DNA of 64,000 bases from Arthrobacter sp. M2012083 (GTDB taxonomy: Bacteria; Actinomycetota; Actinomycetes; Actinomycetales; Micrococcaceae), in assembly GCF_000281065.1 (NCBI RefSeq), contig NZ_AKKK01000032.1:21744-85743 (forward strand), read 5' to 3'. The position numbers and the translations under genes are program-made. Under the pieces are notes generated by a model. It had not been told where the DNA came from and did no database searches. It saw only the letters and a program-made list of their open reading frames with translations. This document shows, piece by piece, positions 52,140 through 60,370 of this stretch (the first letter of the stretch is position 1; every line of letters begins with the position of its first letter).

Positions 52140-53972
52140 TCACTTTCCTTGGGTTTCGATTGCCGCAGGCCGAACTTGGCTCGCGCGGATTCTCTCCAGA
52201 TCGAACTTAATGCTTCGGTCGAAGTTGAAGATGCCGTTCTTTTCCTGGAAAACGTCTGTCAGCTGCGTGTAGCAGTAACCGAACATGTCCGGGTTATCCA
52301 GCAGCACCGAGCAGAGGCCGTCGAACCGGGTGTAGAACTCCTCCTCGCTGCTGACGCGCTGGCCGTAGCCCCATGAAGAGGCGACGTCGCTTCCGTCCAC
52401 AGCCTGACGCGCCTCAACTTCGTTCCACCAGATTCCACCGAACTCCGAGACAAAGTAGGGCTGGCCTGTGTACGGCACGGAGTATTCCTCGCCGTCGGCC
52501 TTCCGATTGATGTACGGCTTTCCCTCTGCCAACCCCTGCTGCTCGATGCGGAAGCGGTCCGGGTCCTGCTCGTAGGAGTGGGAATCGTAAATGTCCGTGT
52601 CGCGGATCCGGTGCGCGTAGCCGGAGGCATCGATGACCGGACGCGTGGGGTCAGCGAGCTTGGTGGCCAGGAACATGGCCTCGGTGACGTCGTCCAGCAC
52701 TGTCAGCCGATCGTGGATAACTTGGTGCGTCTCGTTGAGGGGGCACCAACCAATGATGGAGGGGTGGTTGAAATCGCGCTTGAGCACTTCCAACCATTGC
52801 GCCACGAAGCTGGCTGTGGGCTTTTGGTTGTGCCCCACAGTTCCTCCGCCGGAAACGCCCCAGTCGCCGAACTCCGCCCACACCAAGTAACCGAGCCGGT
52901 CAGCGTGATAAAGGAAGCGTTCTTCGAAGACCTTCTGGTGTAGACGGGCACCGTTGAAACCTGCAGCGATGGACAATTCGATGTCTTTGATCAAGGCAGC
53001 GTCATCCGGCGAGGTCATCAGTGACTCAGGCCAGTAGCCCTGATCCAGGACGAGTCGCTGGAAGACAGCCTTGCCGTTGATGCGAACCACCTTGCCGTCC
53101 AAGGCAATCGAGCGGACGGCCGCGTAGCTGCTGACTTGGTCAACAACATTGCCGGATTCATCGTGGATGCTGACATCGAGGTCATAGAGGAAGGGATCTT
53201 CCATGGACCAAGGGCGCAGGGATTCGGCGGGAACGGTGAGGCGGAGTGATGGCGTGAGATCCAGGTCTGCTTTGGCCGAAGCCTCCACACGCACGTCACC
53301 TTTGTCGCTCAGGACTGCAGTGACCGTATGCCCGCCGCGGTTCTGGCTGACGGGCACTTCCAGCGTGATGCTGGAGTCCGCGAGGCTGGGGGTCATGCGG
53401 AGGCGTTTGATGTGAACCGCCGGGACCGCTTCCATCCATACCGTCTGCCAGATTCCGGTGGTCCGGGTGTACTGGCAGTGGGTGTTGTTGTACCAGGTGG
53501 CTTGCTTGCCACGTGCCTGCATCTCGTGCCGTGAATCCCTTGCCCTCACCACAATCACTGCGTCCATTCCAGGCTCGGCGACTCCTCCGAGGTCAGCTGT
53601 GAAGGGCGTGAAGCCGCCCCGATGCCTCGCAACTTCAACCCCGTTCACCCAGACGGTGGCGTCGTGGTCCACGGCGCCAAAGTGCAGCAGAACGTTCTGG
53701 CCCGCCCACTCCTGCGGGATCGTCACCGTTCGCCGGTACCAAACGGCTTCCATGAAATCGACGTGTCCGATCCTCGAAAGCGCAGATTCCGGTGCGAACG
53801 GAACCAGGATCTCGCTGTTAAGTTCGCGCGTGGTGAGTCCGCGTTCCAAGCCGGAGTCACCGGCGTCGATCTCAAATTCCCAGGTGCCGTTGAGGCTCAG
53901 CCACTTGTCGCGGACTAATTGCGGACGGGGATGCTCGGGTTTAGGTATGGTGGGGGTCACATTTTGGCTCAC
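52140..53972 (-). CDS. Glycoside hydrolase family 2 (beta-galactosidase/beta-glucuronidase-like)
   Basis: 610 residues from GTG 53972; earlier in-frame starts would run into the divergent gene. GH2 domain order: N-terminal sugar-binding jelly roll (LVRDKWLSLNGTWEFEID, VNGVEVARHRGGFTPF), Ig-like domain (RLRMTPSLADSSITLEVPVS), then a TIM barrel. Acid/base Glu is in GWCPLNETHQV and the nucleophile Glu in YFVSEFGGIWW. No signal peptide is seen. The enzyme hydrolyses a beta-glycoside; exact sugar is unknown. No transporter is adjacent. Confidence 0.9.
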   Translation of the reverse strand: MSQNVTPTIPKPEHPRPQLVRDKWLSLNGTWEFEIDAGDSGLERGLTTRELNSEILVPFAPESALSRIGHVDFMEAVWYRRTVTIPQEWAGQNVLLHFGAVDHDATVWVNGVEVARHRGGFTPFTADLGGVAEPGMDAVIVVRARDSRHEMQARGKQATWYNNTHCQYTRTTGIWQTVWMEAVPAVHIKRLRMTPSLADSSITLEVPVSQNRGGHTVTAVLSDKGDVRVEASAKADLDLTPSLRLTVPAESLRPWSMEDPFLYDLDVSIHDESGNVVDQVSSYAAVRSIALDGKVVRINGKAVFQRLVLDQGYWPESLMTSPDDAALIKDIELSIAAGFNGARLHQKVFEERFLYHADRLGYLVWAEFGDWGVSGGGTVGHNQKPTASFVAQWLEVLKRDFNHPSIIGWCPLNETHQVIHDRLTVLDDVTEAMFLATKLADPTRPVIDASGYAHRIRDTDIYDSHSYEQDPDRFRIEQQGLAEGKPYINRKADGEEYSVPYTGQPYFVSEFGGIWWNEVEARQAVDGSDVASSWGYGQRVSSEEEFYTRFDGLCSVLLDNPDMFGYCYTQLTDVFQEKNGIFNFDRSIKFDLERIRASQVRPAAIETQGK

Positions 53973-54034
53973 AATCAAAAACCTAACGTGCCATGGGGTT
54001 GAGTACCACCAGCCGCCGCGCAAGGATGAATACC

Positions 54035-54997
54035 GTGACCCGATTCCGTTTAGCAATCCTTGATGATTACCAGCAGGTCTCCGGCGATTATGCCCCGTGG
54101 GATTCATTGCTCGACGACGACGTGAAGGTCAGCGTCTTCAGTGCACCTTTCCATTCGGAAGAGCAAGCCGTGGCCGCGTTGGCGCCGTTCGACATCATTG
54201 TGGCGATGCGCGAGCGAACCCGTTTTCCACAGGATGTCCTTGATTCGCTGCCGAACCTGAAGCTGCTGGTGACCACCGGCATGGCCAATGCGGCGATCGA
54301 CCTTGAAGCGGCAGCGGAACGCGGCATCGTGGTCTGCGGAACGGGTGGATCACCGGCCGCGGCGCCCGAGCTGACGTGGGCTTTGCTCCTGGCTTTTGCT
54401 CGAAACCTGACTGTGGAGGAGAACTCTCTGCGCGCTGGCGACTGGCAGACCGGCGTCGGGTTTGAACTCGAAGGCAAAACCCTCGGAATAGTTGGCTTGG
54501 GCAAGATTGGCAAGCGCATGGCGGGCTATGCCAAGGCATTCGGGATGGACGTCCTCGCTTGGAGCCAGAACCTCGCGGCGGAAGCTGCCGAGGCTGCCGG
54601 TGCGCGCAAGGTCAGCAAAGAGGAGTTGTTCCGGGAGTCCGACGTCGTGACGCTGCATTTGCGGTTATCCGAGCGGACAGAGGGCATCGTTGGCCCGGAG
54701 GAACTGCGGCTTCTCGGCCCCGACGGCGTGTTGGTCAACACTGCGCGCGGCCCCTTGGTGGATGAGGCAGCCCTGATCCGGGCCTTGGAGGAGGGGTGGA
54801 TCCGTGGCGCGGCGTTGGATGTCTTCGACGAGGAACCCCTACAGGCGGGGCATGCGCTGCTGCATTCTTCGAGGACCGTTCTCTCGCCGCACATCGGCTA
54901 CGTGACGCACGAGAGCTACCGACAGTTCTACGGTGGAGCCTTCGAGGACGTGAAAGCGTGGCTGGACGGGGCTCCTGTGAGGGTTATCGGTGGGTAA
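54035..54997 (+). CDS. D-2-hydroxyacid dehydrogenase
   Basis: 320 residues from GTG 54035, preceded by AAGGA; ATG 54026 is the alternative. NAD-binding domain: KTLGIVGLGKIGKRMAGYAK (GxGxxG), then TLHLRLSERTEGIVGPEELR, LVNTARGPLVDEAALIRALE (catalytic Arg) and DVFDEEPLQAGHAL (Glu), with the catalytic His in LSPHIGYVTHES. It reduces or oxidises a 2-keto/hydroxy acid, possibly phosphoglycerate or hydroxypyruvate. It is followed 49 bp later by glycerate kinase, so a glycerate pathway is plausible. Confidence 0.9.
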   Translation: MTRFRLAILDDYQQVSGDYAPWDSLLDDDVKVSVFSAPFHSEEQAVAALAPFDIIVAMRERTRFPQDVLDSLPNLKLLVTTGMANAAIDLEAAAERGIVVCGTGGSPAAAPELTWALLLAFARNLTVEENSLRAGDWQTGVGFELEGKTLGIVGLGKIGKRMAGYAKAFGMDVLAWSQNLAAEAAEAAGARKVSKEELFRESDVVTLHLRLSERTEGIVGPEELRLLGPDGVLVNTARGPLVDEAALIRALEEGWIRGAALDVFDEEPLQAGHALLHSSRTVLSPHIGYVTHESYRQFYGGAFEDVKAWLDGAPVRVIGG

Positions 54998-55046
54998 GTT
55001 ACGCGCTCGGCAAGCGCTTTCCGAGCGAAGCTGGCAAGATGGACCC

Positions 55047-56189
55047 ATGCGTATCCTCATAGCCCCTGACAAGTTCAAGGGATCCCTGACCGCCGCCGAA
55101 GCCGCGTCAGCCATGGCCGAAGGTGCCCTGCGTGTATACCCGGACGCCGTGACCACCCAGTTCCCCGTCGCCGACGGCGGCGAAGGTACCCTGGACGCCG
55201 CTATTGCTGCTGGCTACGAGGAACGGAACAACGCCGTTGTTGGCCCTATCCTCAAACCCGTCGGAGCCTCGTGGGCAATCCGCAAGGACTCCTTCGGCGG
55301 GGCAAGCGCCGTTATCGAGACCGCGATGGCCTCCGGCTTGGCCCATATGGAACCGACGCCGGAGAATTCGCTGCGTGCCCACAGCTACGGTTGCGGCCAG
55401 CTCGTGGCAGCGGCCCTCGACGCCGGTGCCACGGAGATCGTGCTTGGCTTGGGTGGCTCCGCAATGTCCGACGGCGGCAGCGGCGCCTTGCGCGCGTTGG
55501 GGCTCAAGCCCCTTGATACGGCCGGCAATGTGGTGCCCCTCGGCGGAGGTTCCCTGGCCGACGTCGTTGCTTTGGATGTCTCCGAGCTGGATCCGCGGCT
55601 GTCCGCCGTGAAGTTCCGCATCGCCGTCGACGTCCAAAATCCGTTGTATGGGCCGGAAGGTGCGGCGCATGTTTTTGGTCCCCAAAAGGGCGCCGATGAG
55701 GACGCCGTTGAAAAGCTCGACGCCGGTCTCCGCAACTGGGCGTCACTCCTTCGGGAGGCCACGGGCCGTGATGTAAATGTTCCGGGAGCTGGAGCGGCGG
55801 GCGGATTCCCGGCGTCGTTCCTCGCGTTCACTGATGCCACGCTGGAAGGCGGCTTTGCGCTGGTCGCCGGACTGACAGGCCTCGCCAAGCACCTCGGTGA
55901 GGCAGACCTCGTCATCACCGGCGAGGGTTCCATGGATGAGCAATCGCTCACCGGCAAGGCCCCCATCGCCTTGGCCGACGCCGCAAGTGTGCACGGGATT
56001 CCCGTCATCGCCGTGGCCGGGCGCATCACCGTCACGCCGGAAGACCTGGCAAAGCACGGCATCGTTGCCGCGGCCCAATTGTTGGATGTCGCGCAGCGCA
56101 AGGATGGCGTTCCGGACGTCGCTGATGCTGTTGCCAACGCCGCCAAATACCTGGCGTGGGCGACGAGTCAGGTGCTTGAAGGGGCGTAG
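55047..56189 (+). CDS. glxK: Glycerate 2-kinase (GlxK/GarK family)
   Basis: 380 residues from ATG 55047. Glycerate kinase type 1 signatures: RILIAPDKFKGSLTAAEAAS, PVADGGEGTLDA, IVLGLGGSAMSDGGSGALRA, AAGGFPASFLAF and DLVITGEGSMDEQSLTGKAP. It phosphorylates D-glycerate to 2-phosphoglycerate, the last step of glyoxylate/galactarate-derived glycerate use. That would fit the galactarate dehydratase 31 kb away in this window, though this is only pathway logic. Confidence 0.93.
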   Translation: MRILIAPDKFKGSLTAAEAASAMAEGALRVYPDAVTTQFPVADGGEGTLDAAIAAGYEERNNAVVGPILKPVGASWAIRKDSFGGASAVIETAMASGLAHMEPTPENSLRAHSYGCGQLVAAALDAGATEIVLGLGGSAMSDGGSGALRALGLKPLDTAGNVVPLGGGSLADVVALDVSELDPRLSAVKFRIAVDVQNPLYGPEGAAHVFGPQKGADEDAVEKLDAGLRNWASLLREATGRDVNVPGAGAAGGFPASFLAFTDATLEGGFALVAGLTGLAKHLGEADLVITGEGSMDEQSLTGKAPIALADAASVHGIPVIAVAGRITVTPEDLAKHGIVAAAQLLDVAQRKDGVPDVADAVANAAKYLAWATSQVLEGA

Positions 56190-56200
56190 TGGAATGCGGG

Positions 56201-56443
56201 CTACTGTCGGTAGCCCTCCACTTCACTGATGGGGCGCGGCTCGGCCTCGTTGGGGTTCTCCCCGGCGTCTCTCTTCGCCCGGCGTTGGCGCAGCAGGTCC
56301 CAGCACTGGTCGAGCTGCGCTTCGAGCTGAGCCAGTCGTGCGGTGCTGTCGCCGCCGTCGTCAGCTGATCCGGCAGCGTCGCGGAGGCGGTGCTCCTCCT
56401 CAACCAGCGATTGGATGCGCTCCAGAAGGTCCTGCTCGTCCAT
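56201..56443 (-). CDS. DUF2630 family protein
   Basis: 80 residues, preceded by AAGGAGAAAG. Mostly helical and acidic: LLERIQSLVEEEHRLRDAAG, LAQLEAQLDQCWDLLRQRRA with the conserved QLDQCWDLLRQRRA stretch, ending ISEVEGYRQ. This is the actinobacterial DUF2630 pattern. The function is unknown. It is convergent with glycerate kinase and divergent from the YdeI-like gene. Confidence 0.88.
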   Translation of the reverse strand: MDEQDLLERIQSLVEEEHRLRDAAGSADDGGDSTARLAQLEAQLDQCWDLLRQRRAKRDAGENPNEAEPRPISEVEGYRQ

Positions 56444-56539
56444 GTTCTTTCTCCTTGGGTAGCGGGGATTGCGTGGTTACCTCGAACGTAGTCTTGCTGA
56501 CGGGATGCGTCTACTGGTGGCCGACGGCATACTTGGGTC

Positions 56540-56983
56540 ATGAAATTCACTGCGACCATCGTTGGCGATGGCAACAAGGCGGGCATCGAAGTTCCGGACG
56601 CGATTGTCGAGGGGCTCGGTGCGGGCAAGCGGCCCCCGGTGGTAGTGACCATCAACGGCCAGAGTTACCGCAGTAGTATCGCCGTGATGGGCGGGAGATA
56701 CATGGTGGGTGTCAGCTCGGCGAACCGTGAACTGACCGGAACTGCGGCGGGGGACACCGTGGACGTTGGTCTTGAAGTAGATACCGAACCCCGGGTCGTC
56801 GAGGTGCCCGAGGACTTGGCCGCCGCGCTGGATGCGGAGCCTGAAGCAAAGGCCTTCTACGCCGCGCTGAACTACAGCAGCCAGCGGCGCTACGTCGAGC
56901 CGATCGGTGATGCCAAGACCGAAGAGACGCGTGCCCGGCGGGTCGCGAAAGTAGTTGCGGATTTGAGGGCCGGCAAGAAATAG
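56540..56983 (+). CDS. YdeI/OmpD-associated family protein (DUF1905-like plus OmdA)
   Basis: 147 residues. The N-terminal DUF1905-type beta barrel: MKFTATIVGDGNKAGIEVPD, VVVTINGQSYRSSIAVMGGR. The C-terminal OmdA helical segment: VPEDLAAALDAEPEAKAFYA, LNYSSQRRYVEPIGDAKTEE, TRARRVAKVVADLRAG. Stress-related in a few bacteria, otherwise unknown. Stands alone. Confidence 0.86.
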   Translation: MKFTATIVGDGNKAGIEVPDAIVEGLGAGKRPPVVVTINGQSYRSSIAVMGGRYMVGVSSANRELTGTAAGDTVDVGLEVDTEPRVVEVPEDLAAALDAEPEAKAFYAALNYSSQRRYVEPIGDAKTEETRARRVAKVVADLRAGKK

Positions 56984-57313
56984 CACCTTCGGGCCGGGCA
57001 GTTTGCCACCACGGCCCCCAAAATTATAGGTGACTTGAATCACGTCATATTCATCCGGCTGGCCCCACTACCAAGTAGTGACAGGCTGCAGAGCGCATTT
57101 CGGATGCAGAACAACAGCCACAGTCGATGAGGCAAGAGACCCCTCTTGTCGGCTGGTCACCGTGCGCGAGCAAGGCCCCCATCGTCGGCTGGCCGGCCGC
57201 GCACTTGTCCGCTTGCCCAGGCGGACAGTGTGGCCGGCCAGGACCTTGACCACCCGGGCCGGCCACACGCTCTTCGCGATTAAGCCAGGCGTGTGAGCTG
57301 GCTGCGACGTGTC
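56984..57313. other. 330-bp spacer
   Basis: Between the YdeI-like gene (+) and the MFS gene (-). Open frames on both strands lack ribosome-binding sites and family resemblance, so no gene is called. The only structure seen is the long hairpin at 57189-57241. Confidence 0.5.
57189..57241. repeat. Long interrupted inverted repeat
   Basis: Outer arms CTGGCCGGCC (57189-57198) and GGCCGGCCAG (57232-57241), inner arms CACT (57202-57205) with AGTG (57227-57230) and GTCCGC (57207-57212) with GCGGAC (57221-57226). Could be a terminator, a cruciform or a protein site downstream of the MFS gene. Confidence 0.5.
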
Positions 57314-58600
57314 CTACGCAGATAAGCGGGCCCCTGTGGCGAGTGCCGTAGTCGTGGACGCCTTCCGTGCTATCACCGCGACGCCCGCCGCTGAAGCAAT
57401 GAAGACCGCACCCAGGATGGCCCAGCCCAGCGTGCCATGTTCGACGACGGTGGCGGTCACCACCAGCGGTGCCAGCATGGCCCCCAGGGCTGATCCCATG
57501 CCGAACATCCCTTGATAAGCGCCTGCTTGGAGGGGGTTGGCGAGTTCGAAGCTGAGTCCCCAAGCCCCCGCTTGTGACAGGATTTCCGCTAGTGAGTGAA
57601 GGAGTGCCGCGCCACATAGGAGGGTGATGGCGGCGATGACCGGCACTCCGCCCGCCATTGCGTACAGTCCGCAGGCTACGGCCATGAGCAAGCCACCTGT
57701 CATAACGATCTTTCCAGCACGCCGGGGTTGGTCGGTGCCGCGGGCGAGCGGGACTTGCAGCAGGACGACACACACAGTGTTGATGACAAGGACCACGGAT
57801 ATCAGCACATCGGGCGCGCTGGTGTCCTGTGATATCCACAGCGGGACGCCCATCTCGGCGAGCCCGAACTGCATGCCGAAGATGCCTGAGAGTACGGTCA
57901 GAAGTACGTATTGGCGGTCACGGAAGGGGGAGATACCCCGCTTCGGGGCAGGGCTGGCGGAATCACGGCGCGGCGCGTCAACGCGGTTGGGGAGGCGGCG
58001 AAGGTGCAGCGCGCTCAGGATGTAGACCACGCCGGCGCCGATCATCATTCCCCGAAACGCGTCGGCGGTGCCGGCTAGCAGTGCGAGTCCGGCAATCATG
58101 CCTCCCACGGCGATGCCGAGGTTGGTGATGGTGCGGAGGACTGCGCGCGCATTCACCCGGTTCGGGCCGTCGAAGGCCCGGGCGATGATCGCGGAGCGGG
58201 TGGCGTTGGCGCCCCGGTCGACGCCTACCGTGATGCAGGCAATTACGACGGCGGTGCTGAAGTTGCCGGCGAAGGTATAGCTTGCGATCGCCAGACCTTC
58301 GATGGCGACCATGCCTGCCAGGAGCCGACGCGCGGAAAAGCGGTCGGCAAGTCGACCGCCGATATAGGACGTCGCGACACCGACGCCGCTGGAAACAGAG
58401 AGGATCACAGCGATTTCCACGGCGCTCAACCCGACGAAGCGGCTGAAGTACAGGACTGTCAGGGTGAGGAAGATGCCGCGGCCCAGTGTGGAGACGAGGA
58501 TGGCGGAAGCCAGGATCTTGAGGGTGGGATCCGAGAGTGCGACGCGGAGGGAGTGCTGTGGAGCGGGGGCGGTGTTTGCGGGGGATTTAGTCACACACAT
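57314..58600 (-). CDS. MFS transporter
   Basis: 428 residues, twelve transmembrane helices. N-terminal half: VSTLGRGIFLTLTVLYFSRF, VEIAVILSVSSGVGVATSYI, GGRLADRFSARRLLAGMVAI (loop 2-3 signature). C-terminal half: GIFGMQFGLAEMGVPLWISQ, LQAGAYQGMFGMGSALGAML. It looks like a drug or small-molecule exporter of the DHA1-like group. It is divergent from a winged-helix regulator, 50 bp away, which likely controls it. Confidence 0.88.
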   Translation of the reverse strand: MCVTKSPANTAPAPQHSLRVALSDPTLKILASAILVSTLGRGIFLTLTVLYFSRFVGLSAVEIAVILSVSSGVGVATSYIGGRLADRFSARRLLAGMVAIEGLAIASYTFAGNFSTAVVIACITVGVDRGANATRSAIIARAFDGPNRVNARAVLRTITNLGIAVGGMIAGLALLAGTADAFRGMMIGAGVVYILSALHLRRLPNRVDAPRRDSASPAPKRGISPFRDRQYVLLTVLSGIFGMQFGLAEMGVPLWISQDTSAPDVLISVVLVINTVCVVLLQVPLARGTDQPRRAGKIVMTGGLLMAVACGLYAMAGGVPVIAAITLLCGAALLHSLAEILSQAGAWGLSFELANPLQAGAYQGMFGMGSALGAMLAPLVVTATVVEHGTLGWAILGAVFIASAAGVAVIARKASTTTALATGARLSA

Positions 58601-58650
58601 AGTTCTCCCAGTCCTTGAAGGCCGCCGGTATTGATGTAGCGTTGTGCTTC

Positions 58651-59604
58651 ATGTTGAAGTACGAGTTGTCGGACTCAGATCTGGGCGGCGTGCGCTTCGG
58701 CATCTCGCCTCTCTGTGAATTGGGGCTTTCCCTGAGGGCGATTCGAGATCCCAGCCAGTATCCACTTCAGCTGCCGTGGTTGCGTCGGACAGAAGAGGCC
58801 CGCTCACGCTTGGACCTCGATGGGTTGCTGGCCTTGGTTGATGACCGACTGTGGACGCCGGACTTCCTGAACCCCAGGCCTCAGTCACCACTCACGCGGA
58901 TCGATGACGAGTTTGATGCATTGGAGCAGATTTCAGCCGAGCAGTTTCATGGCGACCTGATCCGAGTGCACGGAGCTGTTCCGGCTGTCTTTTCCGGCCC
59001 TGTTGGTCCAGCGACGCGGCGTATGGTCCGTATCCTCCGGGAGTTCTGGGACACCTGCTTCGCACCGCACTGGCTCCGCATGCGCACCATTCTGGAAGCG
59101 GACATCGTCTACCGCGGCCGGCAGATTGCGCAAGGTGGACTGTTCACGATGCTGAACGACTTGTCTGGTGCTGTGGAGTTTGACGGCCGCGTGATTTATG
59201 TGAGGTTAAAGAACCCGGCGTCCCGGACCGAGAGGACTGACGGCCTGGGGTTGACCCTTGTTCCCACCATGTTCACCCGCAGGGCCTCTGCTCCCGTGAA
59301 TCATGGGGATCCGCCGTTACTGATGTACCCGGCCCGGGGTCAAGGTGCCATGTGGGAGGCAGAGCGGGTCACCAATCCGGCCGCGATTGTGGCCGTGTTG
59401 GGGGACGTTCGGACCAGCCTGCTCACTGCCCTGGCTGCCCCGGCCTCGTCCACCGAGCTGGGCCTGCGCTTCGGGGTCACAACGTCCGCTGTAAACCAGC
59501 ATCTCAGGGCCCTCCGGGACGCCGGGCTTGTGACGTCTACCCGCTACGGCCGTAGCGTTCTCTACTTCAGGAGCGAACTAGGCGCAGCGTTGCTGCTAGG
59601 GTGA
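58651..59604 (+). CDS. ArsR-like winged-helix regulator with N-terminal DUF5937-type domain
   Basis: 317 residues from ATG 58651. The N-terminal ~220 residues (LKYELSDSDLGGVRFGISPL, HWLRMRTILEADIVYRGRQI, TMLNDLSGAVEFDGRVIYVR) match the DUF5937 layout. The C-terminal ~80 residues are a winged HTH: VLGDVRTSLLTALAAPASST, ELGLRFGVTTSAVNQHLRAL, RDAGLVTSTRYGRSVLYF. It is probably a repressor of the divergent MFS exporter with a ligand bound by the N-domain. Confidence 0.85.
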   Translation: MLKYELSDSDLGGVRFGISPLCELGLSLRAIRDPSQYPLQLPWLRRTEEARSRLDLDGLLALVDDRLWTPDFLNPRPQSPLTRIDDEFDALEQISAEQFHGDLIRVHGAVPAVFSGPVGPATRRMVRILREFWDTCFAPHWLRMRTILEADIVYRGRQIAQGGLFTMLNDLSGAVEFDGRVIYVRLKNPASRTERTDGLGLTLVPTMFTRRASAPVNHGDPPLLMYPARGQGAMWEAERVTNPAAIVAVLGDVRTSLLTALAAPASSTELGLRFGVTTSAVNQHLRALRDAGLVTSTRYGRSVLYFRSELGAALLLG

Positions 59605-59635
59605 CCGCTCAAGCTGGCCGTGATGGGAAGCGATG

Positions 59636-59974
59636 TTAGGCAGCGCGGCTGGTGGTTTGGAGGCCGCGGGAGGGGAGGGCCGTCACGTTGGTGAGTTCCG
59701 CTGCGAGGCGCACGGGCACCTCATGGAGTGCAGCGTACCCCTGCAGTTGATCGAGCGCATCCTCGTCAATGGTCGCTTGGGATAGGTCCATCTCAACGCC
59801 GAGACCGCCGCCCAGGCTCTTGGTGCGCTGCACCACCGGGTAGAGCCCCTGGAGGCTCAGGGTGGTTACTCGACCGGTCGCTGCGATCTGGATCTGTTCG
59901 CCGTCAACGTCGACGCGAACAACTACGGAGAGCTTGTCGCTGGCCAATGAACTGCCTTTCATCCTTACTGCCAC
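59636..59974 (-). CDS. Small protein of unknown function, possibly STAS-like
   Basis: 112 residues from GTG 59974 after a GGGGA; ATG 59962 would remove four residues. Core: VVRVDVDGEQIQIAATGRVT, SLQGLYPVVQRTKSLGGGLG, VEMDLSQATIDEDALDQLQG. Strand-helix alternation with a conserved-looking Asp-Leu-Ser resembles STAS/anti-sigma antagonist folds, but the resemblance is weak. No partner kinase gene is adjacent. Confidence 0.6.
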   Translation of the reverse strand: MAVRMKGSSLASDKLSVVVRVDVDGEQIQIAATGRVTTLSLQGLYPVVQRTKSLGGGLGVEMDLSQATIDEDALDQLQGYAALHEVPVRLAAELTNVTALPSRGLQTTSRAA

Positions 59975-60370
59975 GCTGCAGCGTCCCCAGCGTATGCGTC
60001 GAGTGTGACCTGCGCAACATTACGACGGCGGAGCTGCCGCGGCCGCTACTTCTCAACGCTCGTTTGTGCGGTAGCTGGGTACAGCGAATCTGCAATGAAT
60101 AGGGATCAGCGGCGCACGCGGCCATAGCCACGGCTTACCGATATCTGGACGTGCACTCCTGAGCCAAGAAAGGTGACTGTCCCGTAAGTCGTCTTTGTGA
60201 CTGCTGTTGCAGCCAATGATTTGGGAAAATATACGGGACAGAGAGGTTACGTGGAAGCTGGAGGGTATTTTGTCAGTGTCTCAGTTCTAAGGAAGTGCGA
60301 TACCTGTGCATAGTTGTATGAGCTCCACCCGTAGGCAGCGCTGGGCGGGTGGTGGGGTCGGGAGCAGTTT
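59975..60370. other. 396-bp spacer at the start of the accessory end
   Basis: No gene can be supported. Only the 65-bp element with terminal inverted repeats at 60177-60241 stands out. It marks the change from ordinary metabolic genes to the toxin-linked region. Confidence 0.5.
60177..60241. mobile_element. 65-bp element with 10-bp perfect terminal inverted repeats (MITE-like)
   Basis: CTGTCCCGTA (60177-60186) and TACGGGACAG (60232-60241) are perfect inverted repeats enclosing 45 bp. No clear target-site duplication is seen (GTGA before, AGAG after). It may be a solo IS remnant, a tiny MITE or a stem-loop. Confidence 0.4.

Noticed and set aside
57051..57839. Minus-strand frame of ~260 codons overlapping the MFS gene 3' end
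   Set aside because: It overlaps confident MFS coding sequence in another frame, has no ribosome-binding site and an arginine/proline-rich shadow composition.
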